From Lachnospiraceae bacterium (lineage in GTDB: Bacteria > Bacillota > Clostridia > Lachnospirales > Lachnospiraceae): a DNA stretch of 60,995 nucleotides. The position numbers were made by a program, and so were the translations under genes. This document shows positions 1 through 8,130 of the stretch, in pieces. The stretch covers positions 1 through 60,995 of the forward strand of contig JAFTAP010000082.1 of NCBI GenBank assembly GCA_017455525.1, in the 5' to 3' direction. How positions within the stretch are numbered: position 1 is the stretch's first letter; each line of letters opens with the position of its first letter. The notes beneath the pieces were generated by a model. That model ran no database searches. It saw only the letters and a list, made by a program, of their open reading frames with translations, and was not told the origin of the DNA.

Positions 1-92
1 CTATGCGCATCAGCATCCCGAAGGAAGTAGCAATTTGCGTAGCAAATTAGCGGCTTCCGGTGCTAAACAGCCAGTGGCTGTTTGCTTAGCAC
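1..92. repeat. Cluster of palindromic repeat modules
   Basis: Three modules lie side by side. Positions 1-20 read, on the minus strand, CGGGATGCTGATGCGCATAG, which differs at two positions from the repeat unit at 17088-17107. Positions 24-58 form a hairpin whose core is AATTTGC-gta-GCAAATT inside an outer GGAAG/CTTCC stem. Positions 60-92 form a second hairpin, with AAACAGCC/GGCTGTTT around a 3-base loop and GTGCT/AGCAC outside it. The last hairpin contains the stop codon of the minus-strand reading frame at 63-260. No function is known to me; it resembles dispersed intergenic REP-like elements. Confidence 0.6.
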
Positions 93-260
93 CGACCGTA
101 GCGAAGCGAAGACGCCATGCGTAAGCATCATAAACAACGCAAAGGGGCTTTTGACCCCAGCATCATAATATGCGATAATATGATAAATAAGCATAGCGCA
201 CCCCATGTCCACAAGGAAATGAGCAAGGGTGTACCCTGCGAGAATCCTCTTTATATTCAT
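63..260 (-). pseudogene. Truncated membrane transporter-like gene (N-terminal fragment)
   Basis: This 65-codon frame starts with a hydrophobic stretch (residues about 8-30, containing AHFLVDMGCAMLIY) that resembles the first helix of major-facilitator-like transporters. A real transporter would be several hundred residues long. The homologous-looking part ends near residue 45; the final residues are encoded by the palindromic repeats at 60-92, where the stop codon lies. It starts 11 bases after the stop of the 56-codon gene at 272-442, so the two may have formed an operon. I infer a gene cut short by the repeat element or by a deletion whose scar carries it. The transporter resemblance is from pattern memory only. 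Confidence 0.35.
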
Positions 261-271
261 GCAGCGCTGCT

Positions 272-442
272 TTATTCTTTCATTTTCCAGACTACATTCA
301 CTATTATAAGAGCCACGGCAGCAACCACAAGCACCGCAGCTATCCCGAATAGCACGACTGCACCGGAGCCTGTCACCGACTCTGTAGTATACGGCTCCTC
401 GGTTATGATAACGTCGCCTAGTGTTTTAAGCATATTCATCAT
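272..442 (-). CDS. Small single-pass membrane peptide, 56 aa
   Basis: An intact short gene reads MMNMLKTLGDVIITEEPYTT at its start, followed by a hydrophobic helix (about residues 26-50, rich in Val/Ala/Ile) and a short basic-acidic tail ending WKMKE. A ribosome-binding site (GAGAGG) sits 6 bases before the double ATG. The layout, with a negatively charged N-terminal segment, one transmembrane helix and a short tail, fits a small membrane protein that partners a larger membrane protein. The truncated transporter-like frame follows 11 bases downstream. I do not recognise the family. An alternative start at the second or third Met changes little. Confidence 0.6.
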   Translation of the reverse strand: MMNMLKTLGDVIITEEPYTTESVTGSGAVVLFGIAAVLVVAAVALIIVNVVWKMKE

Positions 443-524
443 AAAAACCTCTCAATCATTAAAGCAACCATGTAAATCGCTTAAAATTCTATCATTTCCA
501 ACCGCATCAAACAACTTATCCCAT

Positions 525-1709
525 CTATTTCGCTACATAAGAATATATAAAATCACATATCCTTGCAAGCTCTTCATCCGAATATAACGGATCCGATGCG
601 TGTCCCATATCAGGGACAAGATTGAATACAAGCTTATCCTCCGGCAGCTTCATACTTAAGGCATCATAAAACCTCTCGCTCATAAGATAAGGTACGGTGA
701 TGTCACAGTCGCCATGAGTTATCCATACAGCCGGATCGTCCCCGTCTCCGAAATTCTCATCTATATAATAATACGGATTAAGCTTCTCTATCTCATCATC
801 AGATAAATCCTTTATATGCTGTCTTAAGAAATATGAATGCAGGTCTTCGTACTCTCCGTAATCCACAGAATTTTCCCATGAATTGCCTATGTCTATTACA
901 ATCTGCGGATACTTAAGCGTCTTCCAGTCATCATGCTGCTCTACCATCTCCGTATGACCGTAATAGTCAATAAGTACATCCACCTTTGCGGACACGAAGG
1001 TTCCCGCATCTGATGCTCCGTCGTCTAAGCCCTTGCTCATATCAAAACCGTCTGCAGATCCATTGTTTCCCGCCGTGCCCATATCAAAGCCATCCACCAC
1101 CCTGCTCTCCTGCCCGATATAAGACAGCTCCATAAATTCATCGTCATTAGTTATCGCAGCCATAGTAGCAAGATAACCGCCGGCGGACTCGCCCCATATA
1201 GCTATGTGCGAAGCATCATATCCATACTCGTCCTCGTGCGCCCGAAGAAATCTCACGGCAGCCTTTACATCAAGCAGTGCGGCAGGAAAGCCCGCCTCCT
1301 GAGCGAGACGGTAATTTACGCTGGCACAGGCAAATCCGCAGTCTCTGAAATACCTGTACATAAGCTTCGCCTGTCTCGACTGACTGTCATTAGTGATAAA
1401 GCCTCCGCCGTGAACCAGCACGAAAAGCGGCGGCTTCTCCTCAGAATATGGCACATACAGGTCAAGATATTCCGCATCAGATTCCAAAGCATAGGGAACT
1501 CTGATATAGCTTTCCCCTCCGCTCCATTCATCATTATTATTGAGCATATAAACAGGAGCGGTAAGATTACGATATACCGCATACACAGCATCACGAAAAA
1601 CAATAAGACAGATAATAACGACCGAAAGAAACACGCCCAGCACACATAATATTATTTTAATATTCTGGGGCATTTCCCAATCATTTTTATTCTCAAAGCC
1701 TTCAGACAT
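525..1709 (-). CDS. Membrane-anchored alpha/beta-hydrolase (esterase/lipase family)
   Basis: The 394-residue protein has an N-terminal membrane helix (about residues 16-38) and then an alpha/beta-hydrolase domain of the acetyl-esterase/hormone-sensitive-lipase type. Visible motifs are the oxyanion-hole HGGG (LVHGGGF), the nucleophile elbow GESAGG with the catalytic serine, an aspartate in HGDCDITVPY and a histidine in PDMGHAS. This family removes acetyl or aryl groups from glycans and small esters. Its start overlaps the end of the GH78 gene by 8 bases, so the two are probably translationally coupled, and it may deacetylate rhamnose-containing glycans for the rhamnosidase (inference). A polar Gly/Asp/Ser insert after the nucleophile, with two copies of DGFDM, is unusual. 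Topology (catalytic domain inside or outside) is not settled. Confidence 0.8.
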   Translation of the reverse strand: MSEGFENKNDWEMPQNIKIILCVLGVFLSVVIICLIVFRDAVYAVYRNLTAPVYMLNNNDEWSGGESYIRVPYALESDAEYLDLYVPYSEEKPPLFVLVHGGGFITNDSQSRQAKLMYRYFRDCGFACASVNYRLAQEAGFPAALLDVKAAVRFLRAHEDEYGYDASHIAIWGESAGGYLATMAAITNDDEFMELSYIGQESRVVDGFDMGTAGNNGSADGFDMSKGLDDGASDAGTFVSAKVDVLIDYYGHTEMVEQHDDWKTLKYPQIVIDIGNSWENSVDYGEYEDLHSYFLRQHIKDLSDDEIEKLNPYYYIDENFGDGDDPAVWITHGDCDITVPYLMSERFYDALSMKLPEDKLVFNLVPDMGHASDPLYSDEELARICDFIYSYVAK

Positions 1710-4353
1710 CAGCCTCTCTCCTGTGCGTCCCGCTTAAAAGCTCCTCACTACTCCCATCGGGCATCACCAATTCACAGGCACAACCCACAGGTACCTCGAC
1801 AGTTATCTCAAAATGCCCGTGCTTGATATGCCAGATATCATCCGTATCACTGTTTTCAAGCTCTGTAGCATCAGCCTCGCTCTTGTCGTCACGGACTTGA
1901 AGATTCCACGAAACCGCCGCCTTCCCATAAGGTGTCTCCACACTCGCATCTGCAGAGGTTATATCATACCACACCAAGGGAGCAGCCTTAAACCTCTTAT
2001 ATCCACCCTTGACAGGCTCTATCCCCGCAACTCTCCGGTATAAGAAATCACCTACCGCCCCGCTTGCGTAATGATTGAATGAAACCATTCCGCCCGTGCC
2101 GTCATCCTTTCCTGTGTTGCAGGTTTCATCCTCACGCAGCGCATCCCATCTCTCCCAGATAGTAGTGCCGCCCGTCTTAACCTCATAAAGCCACGAAGGA
2201 CAGGTGTCATTAAGAAGCATCCGGTAAGCGTCCTCCGCATAACCATTATCCGCAAGAGCGAATAATATATAAGGCGTACCCGGAAAGCCTGTTCCGATAT
2301 TATATCCGTTCTCACGGACAAGACGGCTTAAATGTCCCGCTGTCCGCTCTTTAGCTTTATCATCAAGCATCCCATAATATAAGGGCAAGACATAAGCCGT
2401 CTGAAACTCCCGCCTTACCCTGCACTTCCTGTTCATCAGTACCTTCCTGTAGGCTTCCGATGTTTCCTCTTTAAGCCTTTTATAATACAGTGCATCCATA
2501 GGCTCACCCAGTACCTTGGCAACCTTCTCCACTATCCCCGCAGAGTGTGCAAGACAGGCAGTCGCCGTATATTTCCCTCTCCTCATCCATGTGTGCATAT
2601 TAACTCCCGGAGCACACCAGTCGCCGTAATGATGCAGGAGCCTCCATATCCTCTTATGCCTGCCTATGCTGAAAAATGAAGCCCAGAAAACACAGGCCTT
2701 TATATATTTCTGCATCACGGGATACATACGCTTAAGTATCGCTTTCTCTCCATAAGCCTGATACATAGCCCACGGCACAAGGATGCAGGCGTCTCCCCAG
2801 TGATCCACCGCCATAGTAAATACAAGCTCTAACTGCCAGTATACCCTGGTAAATGGCACTATCATGGGTATGCCTCCGCCCTTCCTCTGCTCCGTCTTCA
2901 CATCCTTAAGCCACTTATCAAGAAACCGCCTCATATCGAAATTAAAGCAGGCGGTAGGAGCGAATAAAGCAATATCCCCTGTCCATCCGAGCCTCTCATC
3001 CCTCTGAGGACAATCCGTTGGAATATCTACGAAATTAGACCTTGCTCCCCAGCGTATATTCTCCTGAAGCCTGTTAAGCCTGTCATCAGAGCAATGAAAG
3101 CTTCCTATATCACCGACATCGGAATAAAGCGATACCGCCGTAAGCTCAATATCCTCCTCGTCTATCCCCGACACTCCCACATAGCGGAAGCCCATGTAGG
3201 TAAGCCTCGGCGTATAGCTCTGCTCTCCGTCCCTGCAGATATAAACCGCTTCCTGCTTCGCTGTTCGCAGCGGCTCCGTATAAAGCTCTCCCTCCATAAG
3301 CACTTCGGCATGTCGGAATACTATCCTCTGCCCGCTCTTGCCCTTATGGATCACGGCGGAAATAACTCCTGCCATATTCTGTCCGAAATCATAAATAAGT
3401 TCTCCGCTTGAGACCCTGCCCACAGACACAGCCTTAAATGTCTCATGTGCTTTAACAGGCGCTCCGATCTCCGCCTTAAGAGACGGCTTATTCTTAATCT
3501 TACAGACAGAAGCCTTTCGCCAGACAGCATCCTCAGGCTTCACCGAAGCGTCATAGATCTCTCCGTTATAAAACTCCGCCTCACGATAATTCCCATCCTC
3601 CGTGACCTCCCATGTATCGTCCGTTCCGATAATCGATACCGTGTCGTCTTCATACTCTATGCGCAGCTCTCCAAGTATCGCCTGTCTTTTTTCATATATC
3701 CTGTTACGGCTCTTATAGGTGAAGCGTCCTACCGCCCAGCCTCCGGCACAGACGGAGACAAGCTCTGCTTCATATACGTCATCAGACTGTTTCTTTTTTA
3801 AAGCCTCTGTCACATCATAGATCTGATACTGCAGATTATTCCTGTAATCGGTAAAGCCCGGAGCGAAGTAACGGTCGCCTATCTTATTACCGTCAAGCAT
3901 CAGCTCATAGATTCCCATAGCGGTAAACGAAAGTTTTGCGGATATTATCTTCCTGCCCTCATCAAGCCTTATAAGCCGTCTGAAGGTCATGGGCTTTGGA
4001 GATACCTTCTTCTCCTTAAATACATACCCGCCGTCAGTGATCCATTTTGCATGCCACGGTGTCTCATATCTTCCGGTATCAAAGGTGACATCGGCTTCGG
4101 CGTGATTCCCCGCATCATCCTCTGCGGCAATATGAGCCGTATATCTCGTAAAAGGTGTCAGCGGCTCTCCGCCATAAGGCACAAGGATCTGCTCCTCGGT
4201 CTCTGCTATCCAGTTACCAAGCGAAAGCTCCGCCTTTTTTATATACGCACCCTGCCTGTCGCTTACCGTATAAAATGAAAACCTCGGATGATGCCTGTCC
4301 GTCACAGCCCCTTCCGTAAGATTTTCCACCATGAATTTACCGATGCGAAACAT
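1702..4353 (-). CDS. Alpha-L-rhamnosidase, GH78 family
   Basis: At 883 residues this has the usual length of a bacterial GH78 rhamnosidase. N-terminal beta-sandwich domains (residues about 1-420, with a KWIT segment near 105 typical of the family) precede the (alpha/alpha)6 barrel. The signature DCPQRDERLGWTGD, which carries acidic active-site residues, is intact, as are later conserved segments (HYGDWCAPG, GTTIWERWDAL and SFNHYASGAVGDFLYR). A C-terminal beta domain closes the protein. There is no signal peptide, so it should act in the cytoplasm on imported rhamnosides. It overlaps the downstream esterase by 8 bases and sits below a terminator that ends the GH3 unit, so it needs its own promoter or read-through. 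Confidence 0.9.
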   Translation of the reverse strand: MFRIGKFMVENLTEGAVTDRHHPRFSFYTVSDRQGAYIKKAELSLGNWIAETEEQILVPYGGEPLTPFTRYTAHIAAEDDAGNHAEADVTFDTGRYETPWHAKWITDGGYVFKEKKVSPKPMTFRRLIRLDEGRKIISAKLSFTAMGIYELMLDGNKIGDRYFAPGFTDYRNNLQYQIYDVTEALKKKQSDDVYEAELVSVCAGGWAVGRFTYKSRNRIYEKRQAILGELRIEYEDDTVSIIGTDDTWEVTEDGNYREAEFYNGEIYDASVKPEDAVWRKASVCKIKNKPSLKAEIGAPVKAHETFKAVSVGRVSSGELIYDFGQNMAGVISAVIHKGKSGQRIVFRHAEVLMEGELYTEPLRTAKQEAVYICRDGEQSYTPRLTYMGFRYVGVSGIDEEDIELTAVSLYSDVGDIGSFHCSDDRLNRLQENIRWGARSNFVDIPTDCPQRDERLGWTGDIALFAPTACFNFDMRRFLDKWLKDVKTEQRKGGGIPMIVPFTRVYWQLELVFTMAVDHWGDACILVPWAMYQAYGEKAILKRMYPVMQKYIKACVFWASFFSIGRHKRIWRLLHHYGDWCAPGVNMHTWMRRGKYTATACLAHSAGIVEKVAKVLGEPMDALYYKRLKEETSEAYRKVLMNRKCRVRREFQTAYVLPLYYGMLDDKAKERTAGHLSRLVRENGYNIGTGFPGTPYILFALADNGYAEDAYRMLLNDTCPSWLYEVKTGGTTIWERWDALREDETCNTGKDDGTGGMVSFNHYASGAVGDFLYRRVAGIEPVKGGYKRFKAAPLVWYDITSADASVETPYGKAAVSWNLQVRDDKSEADATELENSDTDDIWHIKHGHFEITVEVPVGCACELVMPDGSSEELLSGTHRREADV

Positions 4354-4395
4354 AAACTAAATCTCCCCGATAAGACATAACAATAATAAAAACAA

Positions 4396-4430
4396 CAGGG
4401 AGCGGATAAAGAAAATCCTTCCGCTCCCTG
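4396..4430 (-). terminator. Rho-independent terminator after the GH3/membrane-protein pair
   Basis: On the minus strand an 11-base-pair stem (CAGGGAGCGGA paired with TCCGCTCCCTG) encloses a 13-base loop and is followed by TTGTTTTTATT. It lies 19 bases after the stop of the 129-residue membrane protein and 43 bases before the GH78 start, and so separates the GH3 unit from GH78-esterase. Confidence 0.8.
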
Positions 4431-4448
4431 CATAGAACTATAATTTCA

Positions 4449-4838
4449 TTAATCCACAGCTTCCTTCTGCTGACGCAGGAACGCCGACAGTATGCAGATA
4501 AGCATGGCAATCAGCGCAACAGCAACGAACACTATAAGCGGCTGTATCGTATCCATCGTATCAAGTCCCGCTATGACATAGCCTATCTGGTTTACCATCA
4601 CATAGAAGGACCTCGCCGCAGTAAAGCCCAGCAACGCAGCCTGTATGACGGGAAGCCAGTCGTTAAGGTATTTATTGTTCAGCGCCAGAGCACAAACCTC
4701 TATCAGTATGATAACGATAAGCAGAACAAAAACCGATACCATTTTATACATAACTCTCGTGTAAAGTATTATATCAATAAGAGCCAGCACGCAGGCAACA
4801 AGCGTAAGATAAAATCCGAATGCCCTGTTCTTCATCAT
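4449..4838 (-). CDS. Four-helix membrane protein, unknown function
   Basis: This 129-residue protein consists almost entirely of four predicted transmembrane helices (about residues 8-26, 33-53, 64-86 and 98-122) with short loops and a charged C-terminal tail. No known motif is visible. Its ATG overlaps the stop of the GH3 gene in an ATGATGA arrangement, so it is translationally coupled to the membrane-anchored beta-glucosidase and probably works with it, for instance as a membrane partner of the GH3 protein's terminal helices. That role is inference from coupling only. The transcript ends at the terminator at 4396-4430. Confidence 0.7.
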   Translation of the reverse strand: MMKNRAFGFYLTLVACVLALIDIILYTRVMYKMVSVFVLLIVIILIEVCALALNNKYLNDWLPVIQAALLGFTAARSFYVMVNQIGYVIAGLDTMDTIQPLIVFVAVALIAMLICILSAFLRQQKEAVD

Positions 4839-7800
4839 GACTCCACCTCCTTTGGCTCCTCAGTCCGGACAGCCATATCCTCAGCCTTCACCGCTTTCTT
4901 ATTCCTCACGCCATTCACTGCATACAGCCCGCCGAATAAAACCGTAAGGCACGCCATGACTGCGATCAACGCATAGATAAGCTTCTCCCACCATGTAGTG
5001 ATATGCTTAAGCTCGCTCGTATATGTAAGCCCGTTCATAGCATTGCTCTGCACTAAGCTGTAGAGCCAGTATTTGATTCCAAGCTTCATCTGCTTCTGGA
5101 ACTCCGTATCCTTTGCGATAGCCTTCTTCGATGCCGCCATAGTGCCTATCTGCGAGGTATCGTAAGCCGATGTCGTGAGACAGTTTCCGCCGCCTCCGAA
5201 TACAATGTTGCGCCAGTTCATATAGTCAGCGCCGTTTATCATATCGGTGACTATGCTTCCCATGTAGCCCCACTCGTTACGGATTATATTCACGAGCAGA
5301 TTATCATTCGCACCTACATACTCCGTTCCAACCCTGTTAAATGCAGTCATGATAGAAAGACAGGCGTTGCTCGACATTACCTCCTGGAAAGCGCGAAGCT
5401 CATTCTCACGAGCCGCCTGCTCCGACATGAAAGTAGATATTCCCGACCTGTTAGTCTCCTGATGGTTAAACGCCAGATGCTTCGGTTGTGCCTGCAAGCC
5501 CTTGGTCTTCATGGCAGCGCACACGGCAGTGCCCATTATGCTCGTAAGCATCGCATCCTCCGAATAATACTCATGATTCCTCGCGTTATAAGGAACCCTG
5601 TGAAGATTCATGCCGGGAGCGATTATCCCCGTCTCCTTCGACCACAGCGCAGCCTCTCCGTATAGCTCACCCTGCCTCTTGACAAGCTCCGTATTCCATG
5701 TAGCGGCAACCACAGGCTCGGTGGGCATAGTATTATCCGCATACTTCGCATATGGATCGGTTGAAGCAACATAGGTCGGGCGGCTGCTGTCGCTTGCGGA
5801 CCACCTTACATCATAACCCGCCACCTGATCGTAGGTGAAGCCTAAAGGTCCGTCGTTTTCATATAATCTCGGAAGCAATATTGAATTAATATTTTCTATA
5901 TCGTCTCCGCCCTTTTCTATGAACTGTATCGCCTCGTCGAGCGTCAGCTCGTCAAGCAGCTCATCCCATCTGGGATCGTCGAAGTCCGCAAAGCCCGTGA
6001 TCTTGCCATTCTTTATCGTGGCAAGGTCTATGAGCTTCAGGTCGCTGTCCTTGCCCCAAGTCACGCCGTCGCCGTTCTTCGTAAGCTCATACATGGAGTT
6101 CGTAAGGCCTACCATCATCTCATCGGTAGGCATGAGAGAATCAACCGTAGTCCATCCCTTGGACCAGTCAGACCTAGTCACATATTCGATAGTGCCCGGA
6201 AGGAAGGTATTTATATCCGCCTCTTGAAGCTGGTTCTCTACATTAGCTGAATATGTCTCTATATCCCTCGCTCCTATCTTCCACTCGACCACGTTATCAG
6301 GATTTATCACATCATCATCCGTGGTTGTCACAAGTGAATCCGAGGAGCCTAATTTCTTTGCGATTATATTATTAAGAGCCTCATGAGCTCCGTTACCGAT
6401 ACTGAAATAATAACTGCCCGAATCCAATATCCAGGCACCCTTCGTGCCGTCAGCTTTTACAGCCTCAGTATCATAGCTTGCCATATACCGGGGATCGAAG
6501 GACACCGTGACCGTCTCCGATGCTCCGGGCTCTATGATTCCTGTCTTTGCAAAGCCTAATAGCTGTACTGCGGATTTCTCTACCCCGCCCTCGATATAAG
6601 GTGCCTGCACATAAAGCTGTGCCACCGACTTGCCAGCAACGTCTCCCGTATTCTTCACGGTAACAGCAGCCTCGCCCGTACCGCCTACATCACCTGTCAC
6701 GTCGTCAAGCGTCTGCTCGAAGGTCGTATATGACAGACCGTATCCGAAGGGATAGCTCACTTCATTCTCATATTTCCATGCCGTTCCATTAGATGAGCCC
6801 GCGCTGTTGCTTGCGTTGCCCTGTCCTAAGACCTCATCCTCATAGCGGGTCTCATAATACTTATAGCCGACATAGATTCCCTCATTCTCGACCAGGAACC
6901 AGTCCGCCTTATTCGCTTCCGTAAGGTTCCCGCCTGCATTTGAAGCATTATCGTATGTATATACGCCGAAATTCATCATTGCAGGAGAAGATGTAGAGTT
7001 TACCGCATAAGTATCGCTGATATGCCCCGAAGGGTTCACGTCTCCCGATAGCACATCAGCAACCCCAAGGAAACCATTCATTCCCGGAGCGCCAACCCAG
7101 AGTATCGCATCTATGGCGGCATCCTTTTTAAGCTCGTCTATTTCTAAAGGATTATCAGCGTTTAGAAGCACTATGACCTTCGTGCTGTGTTTCTTCGCAA
7201 GCTCTATCATAGCCTTCTCATAATCAGAGAGCGCTAGAGGTCTCTCATAGCTGTCGCCCTCTGTCGTATTCTTCTCAGTAGGGTAATAATCCGCAGCTTC
7301 CGAGCTGTCTCTTGACAGCACAACGACAGCCGCCGTGCCGTCAGCGGATTTAAGTACGTCATCAGAATAAAGACTCGCGGGTATCTCTCCCACAGGATAT
7401 TCGGACTGATTCTCATAGGTCGCCGTGAAAGCGGGTGTAAGACCATGCCCCGGCTGACCGAAGCCCCTTCTCATGAATCCCTGCATGGGATCGCTTGAAT
7501 AAAGGTCTATCATGTCCTGATTAAGCGAAAAGCCTTTCTCAGTCATGGCTTCTTCTATGCCATAGGCGACTTGCCCCGTAGAGGGATCAAAGCCTGTAGA
7601 CGATCCTATCATTCCGCCAAGAGTAGGCGTGTGTGAATTCAAGCCCCAGAGCGTCACCTTCTCGGAGCCTTTATTCAAAGGCAGCGCTCCGTTATTCTTG
7701 AAAAGTACGCTTCCTTCCGAGGATATTTCTTCAGCAAGAGCATTCTTAGCCTTTACCATTTCCTCTAATGACGAAAACTCCGAGTCGTAATAGATGGAAT

Positions 7801-7975
7801 CGATCTCCCCCTCTCCTGTTTCCACTATTACGTCGCTCACAAGCCCCATCCTGACATTGATGATGGCTGCATTCGCATTAGCAATTCCAAGCCCTGCGAT
7901 AAGTATCGCAAGCAGTGACGCCGTGACGCTGCATAGCCCCCGCCACATGCGTCCGGATTTCCTACCTTTCCCCAT
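4835..7975 (-). CDS. GH3 beta-glucosidase with interchanged domain order, anchored by helices at both ends
   Basis: The 1046-residue protein starts with a basic segment and a hydrophobic helix (about 14-36), then carries the domain that normally forms the C-terminal half of GH3 enzymes (EEISSEGSVLFKNNGALPL near 85), next a fibronectin-III-like domain (about 430-530), and only then the usual N-terminal TIM-barrel half. In that half are the KHLAFNHQETNR segment and the catalytic aspartate in GSIVTDMING (Asp about 911). A second helix lies at about 998-1018. The same permuted order is established for rumen beta-glucosidases of Butyrivibrio and Ruminococcus albus. With two helices the catalytic body probably faces outside. 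The ATG has a strong site (AAAGGAGG) and the promoter at 8036-8064. Substrate (gluco-, galacto- or xyloside) cannot be told. Confidence 0.88.
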   Translation of the reverse strand: MGKGRKSGRMWRGLCSVTASLLAILIAGLGIANANAAIINVRMGLVSDVIVETGEGEIDSIYYDSEFSSLEEMVKAKNALAEEISSEGSVLFKNNGALPLNKGSEKVTLWGLNSHTPTLGGMIGSSTGFDPSTGQVAYGIEEAMTEKGFSLNQDMIDLYSSDPMQGFMRRGFGQPGHGLTPAFTATYENQSEYPVGEIPASLYSDDVLKSADGTAAVVVLSRDSSEAADYYPTEKNTTEGDSYERPLALSDYEKAMIELAKKHSTKVIVLLNADNPLEIDELKKDAAIDAILWVGAPGMNGFLGVADVLSGDVNPSGHISDTYAVNSTSSPAMMNFGVYTYDNASNAGGNLTEANKADWFLVENEGIYVGYKYYETRYEDEVLGQGNASNSAGSSNGTAWKYENEVSYPFGYGLSYTTFEQTLDDVTGDVGGTGEAAVTVKNTGDVAGKSVAQLYVQAPYIEGGVEKSAVQLLGFAKTGIIEPGASETVTVSFDPRYMASYDTEAVKADGTKGAWILDSGSYYFSIGNGAHEALNNIIAKKLGSSDSLVTTTDDDVINPDNVVEWKIGARDIETYSANVENQLQEADINTFLPGTIEYVTRSDWSKGWTTVDSLMPTDEMMVGLTNSMYELTKNGDGVTWGKDSDLKLIDLATIKNGKITGFADFDDPRWDELLDELTLDEAIQFIEKGGDDIENINSILLPRLYENDGPLGFTYDQVAGYDVRWSASDSSRPTYVASTDPYAKYADNTMPTEPVVAATWNTELVKRQGELYGEAALWSKETGIIAPGMNLHRVPYNARNHEYYSEDAMLTSIMGTAVCAAMKTKGLQAQPKHLAFNHQETNRSGISTFMSEQAARENELRAFQEVMSSNACLSIMTAFNRVGTEYVGANDNLLVNIIRNEWGYMGSIVTDMINGADYMNWRNIVFGGGGNCLTTSAYDTSQIGTMAASKKAIAKDTEFQKQMKLGIKYWLYSLVQSNAMNGLTYTSELKHITTWWEKLIYALIAVMACLTVLFGGLYAVNGVRNKKAVKAEDMAVRTEEPKEVES

Positions 7976-8035
7976 AAGCCCCTCCTTTATGTGCGTTTTT
8001 TTGTTAATAATGACGGTTTTTAGCCGTATTTAAAA

Positions 8036-8064
8036 ATTATATTGTAAATTATTAACAAAAACAA
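8036..8064 (-). promoter_or_regulatory. Promoter of the GH3 gene
   Basis: On the minus strand TTGTTT, a 17-base spacer and a perfect TATAAT precede the GH3 ATG by about 60 bases. The surrounding sequence is very A/T-rich. Confidence 0.65.
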
Positions 8065-8130
8065 GAAATAAATCACCCCAAAAAAATCTCGAAAAATCTC
8101 AAATAGCTGCAATTTTTTAATATGCGGCAT

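Noticed and set aside
117-587. 156-codon plus-strand frame
   Set aside because: It runs antisense to the small membrane peptide and the end of the esterase and shows no protein-like pattern.
1206-1649. 147-codon plus-strand frame
   Set aside because: Antisense shadow of the esterase gene; composition is not coding-like.
8082-8130. Terminator after GH2
   Set aside because: T-rich on the minus strand but no stable stem could be drawn.
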